This document shows positions 42,781 through 54,935 of a stretch of DNA of 64,000 nucleotides, piece by piece. Below the pieces are notes generated by a model that saw only the letters and a list, made by a program, of their open reading frames with translations, made no database searches and was not told where the DNA came from. The stretch comes from Trichobilharzia szidati (Eukaryota; Platyhelminthes; Trematoda; Strigeidida; Schistosomatidae). Position numbers and translations under genes: made by a program. The stretch is from assembly GCA_944472155.2 (NCBI GenBank), contig OX235271.1:86131256-86195255 (forward strand), given 5' to 3'. The first letter of the stretch is position 1; the number at the start of each line of letters is the position of its first letter.

Positions 42781-43315
42781 CAGAAGAAACGATGATTTTT
42801 GCATAAAATTTTACGTATTTTTACATAAATAAGCATGAAAAAAAAATCAAACACGGTACTTTTCTCTAATATGAGATAAGAAATGTTCCAATTATTAAGA
42901 GGAGTTTCAGTTTTTAAATTAAACTAATTTTTCTATACATGTCTTCATTCAAACGACTGAAAATAACTTCCTTTTTGATCCGTTGATAGCTCAGATTCTA
43001 TTTTTCAGTCTTCCCCAGAAACCTTCGATGGAATTATTATGAGTATGACAGGGTCGACGGAATCATTCAAATGGTTCACTCTATGATGATGTACCCAAAC
43101 GTTATTCGCTCTGGCACCCAGTAATTGGACAGAAACAAGATATTCAGGCAAAGTTAAACTTTCGACACCAATAACAACCAATCATCAAAGACAGTTTCAA
43201 CTTTTCAAACAAAGTTCCTAGAAGACAATTAATTCAGTGTCGCTTACCAGAATGCACAATTATTCGCGCTAGAATAATGGTGAGCTTCCTCAACCAATGA
43301 CTAGCATGCGTTCAG

Positions 43316-43410
43316 GGTCATTGGAACATTCACAAGGTCATTGGAACATTTACAATCTTGGGACTCTATTGTAGAACTTCGCCATGAAGGCGTTATCGAA
43401 CAGAGTATTC
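43316..43410 (-). repeat. Inverted piece of a PLE 3' end
   Basis: The reverse complement matches 42718-42770 ('gttctacaatagagtccca' and 'gcgttcagggtcattgg' side). It stands tail-to-tail with the PLE about 550 bases upstream. The DNA between (42780-43310) has no gene that I recognise. Confidence 0.55.
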
Positions 43411-43419
43411 TTTGTTCAG

Positions 43420-44625
43420 GAACCATTTTTTTGAAAATACAAAATTAACAAAGTGTCACACTTTTTAAACCAAGAAACCTCCTTAAAAATAAGAGGAATT
43501 CTAACACTCCTTTAAACGTTTCGTACACACTCATGAATCTATTGATTGATTTTTACCCAAATGAATCTGAGTTACTTTGATTGGTTAGTTTTCAAGGTCA
43601 GAATTCTGACGCAGTCATTTGACTTTCACTATGGTCTTTGTTGGCACTATCTTACACCGAATAAACGGTTTTAAAATAGAACTAAAAATACATACTAAGG
43701 ATGACTCATTTTGCTTTAGATTTATGCTTTTTTTTACACAGCTGCAAAGAAATATTTCGATAGGAGTGTTAGCATTCCAGAAGACCACAACATATCAGAT
43801 CAATACTTTTGTGTCTATATGCCTAAATGGAGACCAGAAGTATTGCAGTAATAATAATAATAATATTAATAACAATAATACATATCATATTTCCTGTCTA
43901 TCCTTTCATGAAACCAAAATGTAAGTACTAATCTAATCTAGGCTAACCTTTTTCTCTGATTTGTTTTGGTGTTAGGATGTTTTTTTATTGTAGAAACACA
44001 TATATTGCATGTACTCTGTTTAGATGTACAGACATATATATAGGTGTCTCTATATAGCCTATCTATCTTCTATTTCAATCATGCGTAGTACACCTGACTT
44101 AAGAAAGAATTATCTATGTCAGTGTCTACGGCCATCAATAGGATTTTGATGTGTGCAATTATGTTTTAAAACTGTATATCAGGCACATAAAACATATACA
44201 AACATACATACAGGCCCACAAACTCTGAAGAATTTCTTCATATCCTCATTGTGCACTACATTCTAAGTATTGATTTCTTTGGAATGTGGGGTGGATAGGA
44301 GGGTGAACACAACACATTCCACATATTAATTTTCAGTTCACAATAATATTAATAATAATAATGACTCATTAATCCCAAAAGTCTAAATACAATAGCAGTT
44401 GTTTATTATGTATTGGCTTACTTGTCCATCCATCCATGTTTCCATAGATGATCACAACTGACCAATCAGATTCTTCTATTAAAAAAGTGACGCAAAGTCT
44501 ACAGAATTTGATTGGTGGAATGTTGGCCTAAAGGTGATACGACGATTTGTCTGTACTTCCAAAGGTTTTATTTTGAATATATTTTGCAATATTAATTAAC
44601 ACAGTTTTTTTTGTGTTTTACTGCA
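43420..44625. other. No recognised gene; upstream of the host exon
   Basis: A 101-codon open stretch at 43619-43924 ends in AAT repeats and is probably chance. The segment 44100-44630 is the likely promoter or first-intron region for the exon at 44631-44990. I see no strong TATA box or heat-shock element array. Confidence 0.35.
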
Positions 44626-44630
44626 CAGTT

Positions 44631-44990
44631 GAAAGACTATTCACTATTCTACCTTGAGCTAAGAAACAGTAGAAGAATTACTGATATCGGACAATAACAA
44701 AAAATATAATGGATAACTATAGAACAGAGATAAATATCCCTGTCTCAAGAGATAGTCGTACGTTTGAACAACGTCGTAAAGATATGCTCAACAATTTGGA
44801 ACGGAGTTATAGTAAACACTCGAGAACAGATGTTCATAAGCAGCATTCTGGTACAGAGTCATCAACAGTACCACTTTCAGATCGTCATCTTGATGATTGG
44901 GATGATGAAGTCAATCGGTGGATTAGTGATACACGGAGTAAATGGAGTGAAGATATGAAAAGAATGCGACAATCAATGTTTGCTCTGGAG
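44631..44990 (+). CDS. First coding exon, p40-like small heat shock protein
   Basis: An ATG at 44709 starts 94 codons before a clean splice donor (CTGGAG|GTAAGA, with the intron from about 44991). The encoded N-terminus has INIPVSRDSRTFEQRRKDML, a polar spacer, then DDWDDEVNRWISDTRSKW and SEDMKRMRQSMFALE. From memory this layout matches the N-terminal region of the schistosome p40 major egg antigen family, alpha-crystallin-type chaperones. Upstream, a pyrimidine run ending in TGCACAG at 44608-44630 could be an acceptor for a 5' UTR intron or a trans-spliced leader. The alpha-crystallin domain exons are not seen downstream; they could lie in or beyond the gap. Codon use is normal and there are no stops. 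Confidence 0.65.
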
Positions 44991-45950
44991 GTAAGAATAT
45001 ATATATTTATTTATTTAATGCAAAAAGGGGTTTAGTTATAATTTCTATTTGCTTTTTACACTTGATAAAGAGTTAGCTAACTATACTGTGTTATCATTTA
45101 GAATAGTTCTGTGTTATTCATATAATTACGAAGAAATCATCTCGACTTGCATCAATGACCTTTGAGGGTTTAGGCAAGGCGAAGTAATAATAATGATAAT
45201 AGCTTTACTCTGAACACTTTTGATATAATGCACAGAATTTTCAACGGGCCTCATTGCATAATAGTCTCTCTCTGTTCAGTAATTAGTACCTGAAAGGAAA
45301 TCGCATGATACACTGCTGTCTGACCTGAACTGTAAACCAATCCCTTATGATATTTCGCCTTTACCTTCTTCGGGAAATGCACAACATTGGTTGAAATCCA
45401 ATTAAAGAAGGTGCATGAGCACATTTATTTTTACTCAAGGACAATGATAAGTAAATAATTGAAGACTACAGATGATTGGTTTTATTTCTCAGCCAGTTAC
45501 AGTTTGTACTAAAAATCTTAGGGATAGTTATCTCATGTATTGAGATACGTTGCCACCCAAGATTTTACTTTAGTAGAAACTTACGGATTAGCAGCTTGTA
45601 GACATCTTGAATACTCGCCAGAGTAGAAAACACCAAGAGAGAAATTATATACAATTTGATGATGGAGTATTTTGGTAGCCCAGGTTTCAAAACAATCCAG
45701 TGTGAGTGAAAGCAGGTTGATAAACTCATATCTATGGAGAAAATTAAAAAAAAACAATTCAGAGGAGAAAAGTTTTCTTCGTCAAAGAAACCATCTTCAA
45801 AGGCTCTACAGTCGCATTTATGTCTACCAAAGCAACGTATTAAGTAATAGGTGACGTTATTGATGCTGTTACTCAGACGTGGTTTCTAAAGATAAAAATT
45901 TACGTAATAGTCAACGATACAATGGAAGTAGGGGGTTTGGAATTTGAACA
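44991..45950 (+). other. Probable intron of the p40-like gene
   Basis: This begins with GTAAGA, a good donor. An open stretch at 45672-45854 has no recognisable domain. No alpha-crystallin-like sequence is visible in any frame up to the gap, so the intron either continues past 47750 or the gene is truncated. Confidence 0.4.
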
Positions 45951-46500
45951 ATCTGGAAATTATTGAGTTAGGAGAGTGTCAGGGTGAGAGAAAAACTTAG
46001 TCAAATGTACAAAAAGAACATGTAAAAGTGAGAATAGTGAATTAATTACATAAAACGAAGGAAGCGAACCAGTAGGAAAGAGTTCAAGGCCATGATAGAA
46101 TAAGAGACTGAACAAACTTTTTCTGCACATAGAGTTAGATTTATACTGACAAATCTCTAGAGCCTCCACAATAGACAAGTGCCAAGACCCAAAACCCCTT
46201 TTTCCTATTTGGTTTCACCTTGTAGATAATTTTAAAAGACGAATCGAGTGGCAGTTCGTGTCCTGAGTTCATCAGGTGCCCTAAAATTAGTCGAATAGTT
46301 GTCTTGCATTGTCCTATTGATAACCGTGCTGGAAAATACTTAGAGATGCTACCAATATAACTAGTGAACTTATAAGTACAAACTGAAGTGGTCTAAAGCG
46401 ACAGTTTGTCCTTCACCCTCTTCATACTTGTTAAAGTGCACTTAACCGACTAGCTTCTCATCAAATAAAAATTCTCAAAATGTCAGATTTCGAACCCTTA
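45950..46500 (-). mobile_element. Penelope-like element, nuclease C-terminus
   Basis: On the minus strand decayed nuclease sequence (about 46400-46330) is followed by LGHLMNSGHELPLDSSFKIIYKV (46290-46215), a tail MSIVEALEICQYKSNSMCRKSLF (46178-46110) and the 3' UTR. The RT and first half are missing. It lies inside the presumed intron. Confidence 0.65.
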
Positions 46501-46921
46501 CTTCCACTGTGACATTGACCACTACGTAATGTTTTGCCTTTACAAACTACTCCTGGGTAATTGTATGAATTATGTCACACCCGTCCCATTACTCAAATAT
46601 TAGATTATCACGCATTTTTTAGTAAATGTAAATACGATTGTTCAACCTTTGAAGATAATTTTGTCGATGAAGAAGGCTTTTTCTGCTCAACTATCGTTTA
46701 TTTTCTTCACGACTCAATGGGTATTTTTCAATTCTATAAGAATACTAAAATTGATATCGCGTCCTTTTAAGGTTAGGTTAGAGAAAGATTAACATTATGG
46801 TTAAGTTGGGGATCTGATACTTTCTAGATTTTGAGCGTAATTGTTCATTTCAGAGTTACTGGTGGGTGCATTTACGCCTGTTTGGCGTAGGAAATAAGAT
46901 TCATAAATTCGGTTCAATAGA

Positions 46922-47526
46922 GACCCCGACAACAGTAAAGAATAGACACCAAAGTCAAATGACCTTGATTTGACCAATCAGATTCTTCCAGGTGAAAAGT
47001 GGTACTTGATTTATAAAAATGTGTACCTATGATATATATGTGATAAAAATGAATCATACAGGGTATATATCTCTAATATGCTTCAAAAACTGCTCCCACT
47101 TCCTCATAGAGGTAGTTACAGACATAAAAAACGAATGTATTCTCCATTTCTGCAGCTATAGCAGATACTGGTTGCATATACGCAATATATTGCTAAGGGA
47201 GAGCTTTCATTTCGAGAAGAAAGTGTTCAGAAAAATCACCAGTTACTTACCAAATTACACAGACTATCTCATATAAGGTAGTTGCATCTGAATATATAAC
47301 CATCAATAGCCCGGCAATACCTTTGCAGAGTCACTATCTCTTCACAAATGCATGTTTTATTCCTCCCTGTCAACCCATTTTCTATGGAAAATTTGAAAAC
47401 CGTATCTAGGAGACACTTGCAACGAGGATTATGACTAGCATCTATTTGCAATGCTGAGCTATTTGATTGGTCGAATCAAGGTCATTCGGCTTTAGTGTCT
47501 ATTGTTTATTCATGCCGAATCCCCGT
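46922..47526 (+). mobile_element. DNA-transposon-like element with inverted ends
   Basis: The ends are inverted repeats of about 60 bases. The left one (46922-46985: 'gacaccaaagtcaaatgacc', 'gatttgaccaatcag') matches the reverse complement of the right one (47463-47526: 'ttggtcgaatcaaggtcat', 'ggctttagtgtctattg'). The interior at 47280-47440 is shared with 20585-20985 and 63787-64000. An open stretch at 47019-47276 has no DDE or other transposase motif that I can see. It may be a non-autonomous element. Confidence 0.6.
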
Positions 47527-47749
47527 TTTTATTCACCATTTGACTCATCTAAATAAAATTCTTAAGATATAGGAAACTGTAATAACAAATAATTTCCCCG
47601 AAAATATTACTTTACGGGTACTGACCTTTACTGTTTGAGCCGATTTGTTAAGCTACAGGTATGCGGTCAAGCATCCACACCATTTTGCACATTATCGTGT
47701 TATGTTCGGTTTTTGTGCATACACTCTAGCTAGTTAAGCAATAATCAGT

Positions 47750-48248
47750 NNNNNNNNNNNNNNNNNNNNNNNNNNNNNNNNNNNNNNNNNNNNNNNNNNN
47801 NNNNNNNNNNNNNNNNNNNNNNNNNNNNNNNNNNNNNNNNNNNNNNNNNNNNNNNNNNNNNNNNNNNNNNNNNNNNNNNNNNNNNNNNNNNNNNNNNNNN
47901 NNNNNNNNNNNNNNNNNNNNNNNNNNNNNNNNNNNNNNNNNNNNNNNNNNNNNNNNNNNNNNNNNNNNNNNNNNNNNNNNNNNNNNNNNNNNNNNNNNNN
48001 NNNNNNNNNNNNNNNNNNNNNNNNNNNNNNNNNNNNNNNNNNNNNNNNNNNNNNNNNNNNNNNNNNNNNNNNNNNNNNNNNNNNNNNNNNNNNNNNNNNN
48101 NNNNNNNNNNNNNNNNNNNNNNNNNNNNNNNNNNNNNNNNNNNNNNNNNNNNNNNNNNNNNNNNNNNNNNNNNNNNNNNNNNNNNNNNNNNNNNNNNNNN
48201 NNNNNNNNNNNNNNNNNNNNNNNNNNNNNNNNNNNNNNNNNNNNNNNN
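47750..48248. other. Assembly gap of 499 N
   Basis: A run of N. Open frames reported across it would be meaningless. Exons of the p40-like gene could be hidden here. Confidence 0.99.
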
Positions 48249-48269
48249 TATTTAAGTAGCAAACGTGCT

Positions 48270-48900
48270 TTAAATAAAATTTACAGATCACAAAGAAAGC
48301 ATAATTGCATAATTCTATATACTACTGATTGACTGAGATGAGTAGCTATATACCATTCACATAAATTAGAAGTTCTTTCTAGTCAGATCGAAGCGATGTT
48401 AACACACTGGACGACTGTTTCACTCGTTTAGGGCAGAGGTCTCTCGAAATATTCTCCCATTGGATTCAACTCAGATAGCCAAATCAGTCCAAGACCCTGA
48501 AATTTTCGCCAACTATTTCCTTATTATCCACATGACATGAGATGCGAACTATCAGACCAGTCTATTTACAAGCCTTTTTATCTATTTCCACCAAAGCAGA
48601 CTGTAGTGAAGCTTCACCCAGGAATGAGTAAACTGCTAAATAATTTTCATTTGAGTATTAAATTTAAGGAATCAACGGTTCGTCCAAGTAGTTAGCCAGC
48701 AACTAAGTGGTTTGAACTGATTCGGCTACGTGAGCTGACTCAAATCGAATACACAGCTGATGGGTTCGGTCTCAGTTGAACTACTGTCCTCATTCAGTCA
48801 GCAGTGCATATTTCTATGCAACAGAATACTTAATCCAAATGTTCAATTTAGGAAACTATACTCAGATCAAATTGAGAGAGTAAAATCCTGCCATTTATAA
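48270..48900 (-). repeat. R-family repeats, two hammerhead relics
   Basis: 48280-48500 matches 40385-40600. On the minus strand 48470-48395 keeps CGAGT-GAAA-CAGTCGTC-CAGTG, that is, the 3' core, stem III and cleavage site. At 48745-48795 a plus-strand piece keeps ACACAG-CTGATGG-GTTC. Together the two give both halves of one hammerhead architecture, but neither copy is complete. Confidence 0.5.
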
Positions 48901-49259
48901 ATGTCACAAGGTGAAGACTAAAGATCTGCAAGGATTTTTCTGCGTTAATTTCTGACTTCAGAAATAAAGGGAAGACAGTTTTGTTTTACTGCATATTTTG
49001 AAATCCTACGTGTTCATTCTGAAGTCATTTACAAGGAAAACAGTGAGAGGGTAGCATGTTTATTGTGTGTGTATCTATACTCACGGTACTATTAATAATG
49101 GGTGAGTGAAAAGAAATTCAAGCCATAAAATAAATAATACCTGTACAATGATAAACAACGATCTCTTCGATCCTATTTAATGTGAAATCAAAGATATCAA
49201 CATAACAGATGAAATTTAGTTGTTGTTTAACTTGAATATTCAAAATAATATAGGGGGAG

Positions 49260-49508
49260 CGCGTCGGTGGTATAGCGGTTGGGACGCTCGCCGACCATGC
49301 ACATGGTCCGGGGTTCGATACCCGGCCACAGACGCACTCCTTTGCCTGGCTAAGCCAGAAATAATGCTGGTGTAGAGGAAAGGTTGGGCATGAGACTAGC
49401 AACTCCATCCTGTAAAATAAAAACACTGCTACAGAAACTTCAAGCCACTAGCTTGGAGCCCTATGTCCCACTGGGGAACGTGAAGGGAAAATATAAAATA
49501 TATATAAC
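49260..49508 (+). mobile_element. SINE A, type 1, with 10-bp target duplication
   Basis: A well-preserved copy. The head starts GCGTCGGTGGTATAGCGG and box B is GGTTCGATACCC. The type 1 tail ends 'ccactggggaacgtgaagg' and an A/T-rich run. ATAGGGGGAG flanks it at 49250-49259 and 49509-49518. It is a recent insertion. Confidence 0.88.
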
Positions 49509-49544
49509 ATAGGGGGAGTAGTAAAACCAATTGTTACGAGGTGA

Positions 49545-50035
49545 TTATTATTATCACTATTAATCCTTTGGTTTCCAACTGGAAACTGAGGCCTTAACCA
49601 CGCATCTCCATTTCATCTTGTGTTCTGCAGTCTTCTTTAAGTGGTTCCCCCTTTTTCCGTAAACTTCATTCTCCTCCTCACATGGCCTCCTCCACTCCAT
49701 GTTACTCTCCGACCTACACCCAACTCGTTTTTCATTCGAGTTCCACTCGAGAGATATTTTGGAGAGCGATGTCATTCGACGGCTTCTTAAGTGAGTATCC
49801 GATCTATTTCCATTTTCTCTCACTTATTTGTTGAACGATAGCTTCTTGATTGGTTCATTCCCAGAGTTTCTGATTGCTAATTCTTTCTGGCCATCTAACC
49901 TTCAGTGTGGCACCAGCAAAGGCAGCACTTGACAGAAGTCTGCAGTGATCACCTGAAAATGCTTTTTGTGACGCACATGCCAAGTTTCTGATCCATATAG
50001 AAGAACTGATTTAACTTTAGTTGTGAAGATTTGAT
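49545..50035 (-). mobile_element. RTE-like LINE 3' end
   Basis: The minus strand carries a VKSVLLYGSETW segment (50030-49995) and later an open stretch at 49823-49560 with the conserved tail (SDTHLRSRRMTS, then EEENEVYGKRGNHLK, then MKWRCVVKAS). It ends at 'gaaaccaaaggattaa'. The middle is frameshifted. The RT core is absent. Confidence 0.7.
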
Positions 50036-50229
50036 ATTTTCTCTTTGTAATGGGTGGAGAAGATTTCTAAAGTGATTTCAGAGTGACGAAGGCCTATCTT
50101 ACCCTTGATCACAAAAGTGTATCAGTTGTCTCATCAAGCGAGACTGCTTAGATAAAAAGTAGAGAAAATATAGAGTCTTACAAAGTTTAGATAGCTATTT
50201 ATATTAATTTAAATATCAGGATTAACAAA

Positions 50230-50900
50230 ACTTGCGTATCAGGTGTTGAGACAAATTAGGTTCATAGTAGGTTCAATGACCGATCAAACTTCTTCTGTTC
50301 AGCATTTAACATGTGGACTCCCATGGCCTCTGTGGTATGGAGAAGTTTGACTCCTACACCCTTAGTGAGATTTCCGTACACTCTGTTGTTACAGAATAGA
50401 GCTACACAAGGATCTTTGATCTTCTTCCGAACATCAATAGGTTAAGTGTTCATACGAAACATCGGTTTTGAAGAGAAAGTAAGTCGAAGTTGAAGTTCGA
50501 ACCTAAAGGATAAGTTACCACTGTTGATCTCACCAGTGTTTGCATTTGAAATCACCCCTGCTCCTTTTCAGCTAAGTATATTGGATGTACTCAGCGTTTG
50601 TTATCCAGACGTTTCATCGAACACTTAGCCTAACTGTTTCACAAAGGAGACGAAAAGATCCCCCACCCACCACCGGATCTTGCAACACCTGATCGATTGT
50701 GAACACTGAGAGAACTCGCAAGCCAGCTTCATAGTTATCTACGGAGTATATGAAAATATTGTCAAGGCAAAACGAATCAAACTTATTCAAACCACAGAAG
50801 CGATGGCAATGAACCTAATTCGTCTCAACACTTGATACGTAATGTTTGACTGATCCTGGTGTGCTTTTTTATTGCATCATATTTCTACCACTACTGCGCA
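50230..50900 (+). mobile_element. Penelope-like element, decayed, with an inverted piece
   Basis: Plus strand 50500-50840 has KDKLP, a nuclease core AKYIGCTQRLLSRRFIEHLA and a C-tail with TTEAMAMNLIRLNT. On the minus strand at 50335-50240 a second copy of the C-tail (LLHTTEAMGVHML) faces away. This again is a PLE with its own 3' part inverted at the 5' side. Many stops. Confidence 0.6.
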
Positions 50901-50944
50901 TTTCTATTAATTTTCAAGTGTTCTTTTGCAAGAACTTGATTGAT

Positions 50945-51600
50945 TACAAGTTGGATCACGAACTGATATCAGTTAGAGAACCAGTGAAAATCATGGAGTA
51001 CTGAACTCTTCAGCATTTGGCATACATGATCCCACAAGAGGATATATATATATATATGACTGAATAGGCTGATTAACGTATATTAAACAAAATCAGAAAT
51101 CCTCCTTATTTACATCAAGGAAGACCATTTTCGCACATTTACATACCTAAAACGGACGACAGTTAGAAAGTGTAAAGATTGAGGTATGTGGTTTGTATTC
51201 GCATTTGTCACCATCATTTGCAACCAATCATCTGATGCTCACTAGCGACTGGCCCTATTCAGGCAGTGACCTGGGGTTCTGGTGCGAAGCCGTGACCAGT
51301 AGGGTGCAACAGGTTGGAGGTGAGGCAGTAACTCATCGAAGAAGACTTTGTGAAGTGGTCGTGCTATATAATGAATTGGCCGAAGTTGGAATTCATGAAC
51401 TGACCATTGGATCGGGTCTAAGTGGCTTTATGGTCTAAGAGTTAGCTCGCCTTGTAACCACAAGGTCCTGGGTTCGAACATTGGCGGTGTTTGAGTACTG
51501 ATGAAGAGTTCAAAACTAGGATGACGAAACAGGTGCATTTCCAATCATTCTCTAACTGATGTCAGCTCATCATGAAATCCTCTAACCAATCATTATTATC
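50945..51600 (+). mobile_element. SINE B copies
   Basis: A short minus-strand 3' piece at 50950-51015 precedes a plus copy at about 51230-51600. The latter has the tRNA-like middle ('gtggctttatggtctaag', box B 'gggttcgaac') and a module at 51490-51540 reading CTGATGA-AGAGTTC...GGAT-GACGAAAC. Confidence 0.6.
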
Positions 51601-51604
51601 TTAT

Positions 51605-53325
51605 CTTGAGAAAATTTAGTTATTCCAGTGGGACACTAGTAAGTTACAAGTTTTTTCTCTCTTAATAGTTTCATTCAGTATTTCTAATTCCGAATGAGTG
51701 GTGCATATTGTTACTCTTTCTATTATCTACTAATGGCAGTCCAGTTAAGAGGTATTCCTGTGGAACGCCATCTACACAATCTCTCTTAATATATGCAAGT
51801 ATGCAGTTCATGTGCATGTTGTCACCAGATGTCAGACATTATATGAATTCCAAACTACTTAGGTTATCTTCTCGACTAATATATAAGTTCCAAACTCTAC
51901 TGATATCAAATACGATGTCTTCTCGATTACCTGATGTAAAGCATCGACCTGGCTTCAGAGTATGAAGTTAGACAGTTGAGGCTATAAAACGAATTAGAAA
52001 TCTTCTCGACTAAAAACAAAAGTTAACGAATAGTTGTTTTGACCTTGACCAAAGGTGAAATAAACAACACTACTCTTCTATTATTTGTCTGGGTTATTCT
52101 CAAGGTGATTCAAAGCGTGTGACTAGACAATCAGTCTATTTGTGAGTCCTAACAATAGAAAATAAACACACCTCTCTCTCTCTCTCTAACCCAGACATAT
52201 ACACGCCTATTTTCTCTCTACAAATCACTAGAAAAGTTCACGGTCATCGAATTATTCCCTACATTTTCATTGGTTAACCGAAATGACCATTTTCAGTGGA
52301 CATTTCGTCATGAACAAACAGCACATAGAGAGATCCCTGAAAATCATGAAGCACTGGACTGCAGAGAACAGGATGAAACGAAACTGTTTTACTGAGGTGC
52401 GATAATAATTTTCGAAAAAAAACCCGTCATCCGACTAAACGAACCGAAGGTTAAATTAGAAAATGATTAGTGATGAACAGGCTATGCAAGAGACACAATG
52501 AATAGTGGAAAGCTTATTATTTACTTCTGCATTGAGTGAAGACTGATTTATGACCTCATACAGGCATAACTCTTAGGCTCTGTGTATGCCACATGAAATT
52601 CCCTGACTCAAACGACTGCGTCCTCCTACTTCGGATATATATTTTGATCCATAGATCACTTCAGTTGAATACACCACAGTTGCATGTCACGTAGATAAAT
52701 GATGTCTTGTTCTACACATTTAGGTGTGTACATCTAAGTCTATTACTGTCTCTTAATCAACTTGCATATGTATTGATTTATGTGATTGACAACTTGAGCT
52801 CAAAAGCATTTGTTAAACTGGACAATAATTCAGTTTCAATGCCTAGAAAGTAAAGTATTGATATCCATCTGATGAAATAGTTGAGGGAAAGCTCATTCTT
52901 ATTTCTATAGCCTTGAAAGTATTTCCAGATTCAACAAAGTATTTCTCGCCCTCATGATTTCTGTATGTATCTTCCTTCTATTTTCTCTACTCTGTTGTGT
53001 GTTTCACTCGTGTGTGCGTGTTAAATGCAAAAAGGTAGGGAGATTTCATGATGCATATAAGCAGTGTTGTCAGTCAAACATCTGGATAACTGTTTGCTCA
53101 TGGTATCTTGCTCAACAGTAGTTTTTTCTCTCTCTTCGAAGATGTCTGGCTTTAAAATACTGTCAACAGAATGTCAGAATACAGACATGTTAACGAATTA
53201 ACCTCGTTGAAATTATAGTATTCTGTAGAGTGTGGTTAGTGAAGCTTTGAACGGTGATCAGATTGAAAGCTGAAGCTTCTAAATTGCCAGCTTAACACTC
53301 CATCAGATGAAATGAGAACCAGGTG
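51605..53325. other. No recognised gene
   Basis: An 85-codon open stretch at 51708-51965 has no motif I know. A CT microsatellite is at about 52171-52187. The rest is AT-rich with no repeat match seen. Confidence 0.35.
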
Positions 53326-53329
53326 ACTG

Positions 53330-53530
53330 GAGTTAATCGATAAGAAGCTGTAAACTTAGGTAGGTATCGTGACTACTGCTACTCACCAGCAAAGTGTATC
53401 TGGGATGTAACTTGCATGGAAGTGATGATCCCACGGAATTCTCAAAAGTGCACAGTCCAGTGCTCAGGCTGCTTACTGTGACCATGACCAAGAAATATGA
53501 GCTAGGAATTCTCGAGTATTTATTCACAAG
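53330..53530 (-). repeat. W1-like repeat fragment
   Basis: On the minus strand 'cactggactgtgcac', 'cgtgggatcatcac', 'cagatacactttgctggtgagtagc' (in parts) follow the order of 32740-32845. The hammerhead core start is CTGGTGA here and the rest is lost. Confidence 0.45.
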
Positions 53531-53924
53531 ATGTTAGACTATTCGGCTGATAAGTGACCATCAAAATAGTGAAGCATGTGGGAGGTAATTATTATTTCAA
53601 AACTCCGAGAGATCAATTTGAAATAATACTTAGTGATACAAGAAGCAAGTAACCAACTTGATTATGTGAACAAACCAACCATCTATGTGAAACAGATAGT
53701 TTATTCTTATTGGTTAGTTTATTGGAATATTTCCAGGCAGATAAATAAACTCGCTCAGAATGGACTTATATCTTTGGTACACATACAACTTAAACCTCGA
53801 GAAGTCAGTAGCCGTATTGAAAGTTAAATGCAATTCCACAGTTATTCGGGAAATATGAGGTATTTTCGCGTCGACCGCGAAGTAATGTGGGACATGCTTG
53901 AACACTACGGAGTGCAGTGCTGCA

Positions 53925-54935
53925 AACATTTCTCAACCTCATTCAATAGCTATCACTTGACAGTGCCACATGTCAAATGATTCACAAGGGGAAACTCAGC
54001 GATGCCTTCGAAGTGAAGACAGGTGAAGGGAGACAAGACTGTCTACTACCAATGATGGTATTCCTGATTATCGTGGAATGGAGAGAGATGATAGGCGGCA
54101 GACACTGGACTGACAGAAACACATTAGAGAATGTGGACTTCATGGGTGATTCATGTCCAATGTTGCACAAACTTGAAGATATACAGAGGGAACCAGTGAG
54201 TTGACAGAAGAGTCAGGCAGCGAAGAGAGGACTTCGAGTGAACATAGAGAATACAGAGGTGATGCAGATAGCTAAACAACAACAATGACAACAACAATCA
54301 CCAGTCATTATCAAAACGAAAAAGTTGAACGAAGCCACCACTTTCACTTATCTGGGCAGCATCGTTTCAACTACACGAGGCATGGATGATGATGTCAAAG
54401 CTAGAATTGGAAAAGCAAGACAGATACACATTGCTCTGAAATCAATGCAGAAATCTGCTGCACTCAGCATGAGATTCCGATTTTGTACATCAATATCAAA
54501 TCAGTGCTTTTATACGGTTCAGAGTGTTGAAGGGTGATACAAAGTATTTCCAACAGGTGACAGACTCTGATCAACAGCTTTTTCTTTTGCCGTCTCTTTG
54601 CTGAAGTACAGATGACCTATCAGAAAGGACTAGCACTAATAAGGAAGATATCGTCGAACAAATATATAGATGGAAATGTAGATGTGTCCGTAAACAGATT
54701 GAGGAGGCCGTCGAACGACATTGCACAACAAGCAGACATTCTTTTGGAAGCCGCATAGCAAACGGAAAGTTGAGCGTTTGAGGATTACATAGAGAAGATC
54801 GTGTCAGGAGGAGAAGATAGTTGATGAGGAGTGGTGAAACCACCTACAGGGGAGTGTAGATAGCAGGATGAAATGGCGATTTGTTGTTGTAGCCTTATAT
54901 TCCATTCGGAATCCAAGGGAATAATAGTAATATCA
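53925..54935 (+). mobile_element. RTE-like LINE relic
   Basis: The RT palm is broken. 53977-54204 carries MIHKGKLSDAFEVKTG and, after a shift, QDCLLPMMVFLIIVEW (motif B, GC replaced) and ENVDFMGDSCPMLH (motif C, D changed). 54325-54537 has TFTYLGSIVSTTRGMDDDVKARIG. The tail runs to 'tattccattcggaatccaag' at about 54925. It is the same family as 18730-19800. Confidence 0.75.

Noticed and set aside
43619..43924. 101-codon open frame
   Set aside because: Ends in AAT repeats coding for Asn, with no domain seen.
47726..48291. Two long open frames across the gap
   Set aside because: They consist almost wholly of unknown residues from the N run.
51708..51965. Possible small secreted protein
   Set aside because: A hydrophobic start is present but there is no splice or repeat support and no recognisable family.
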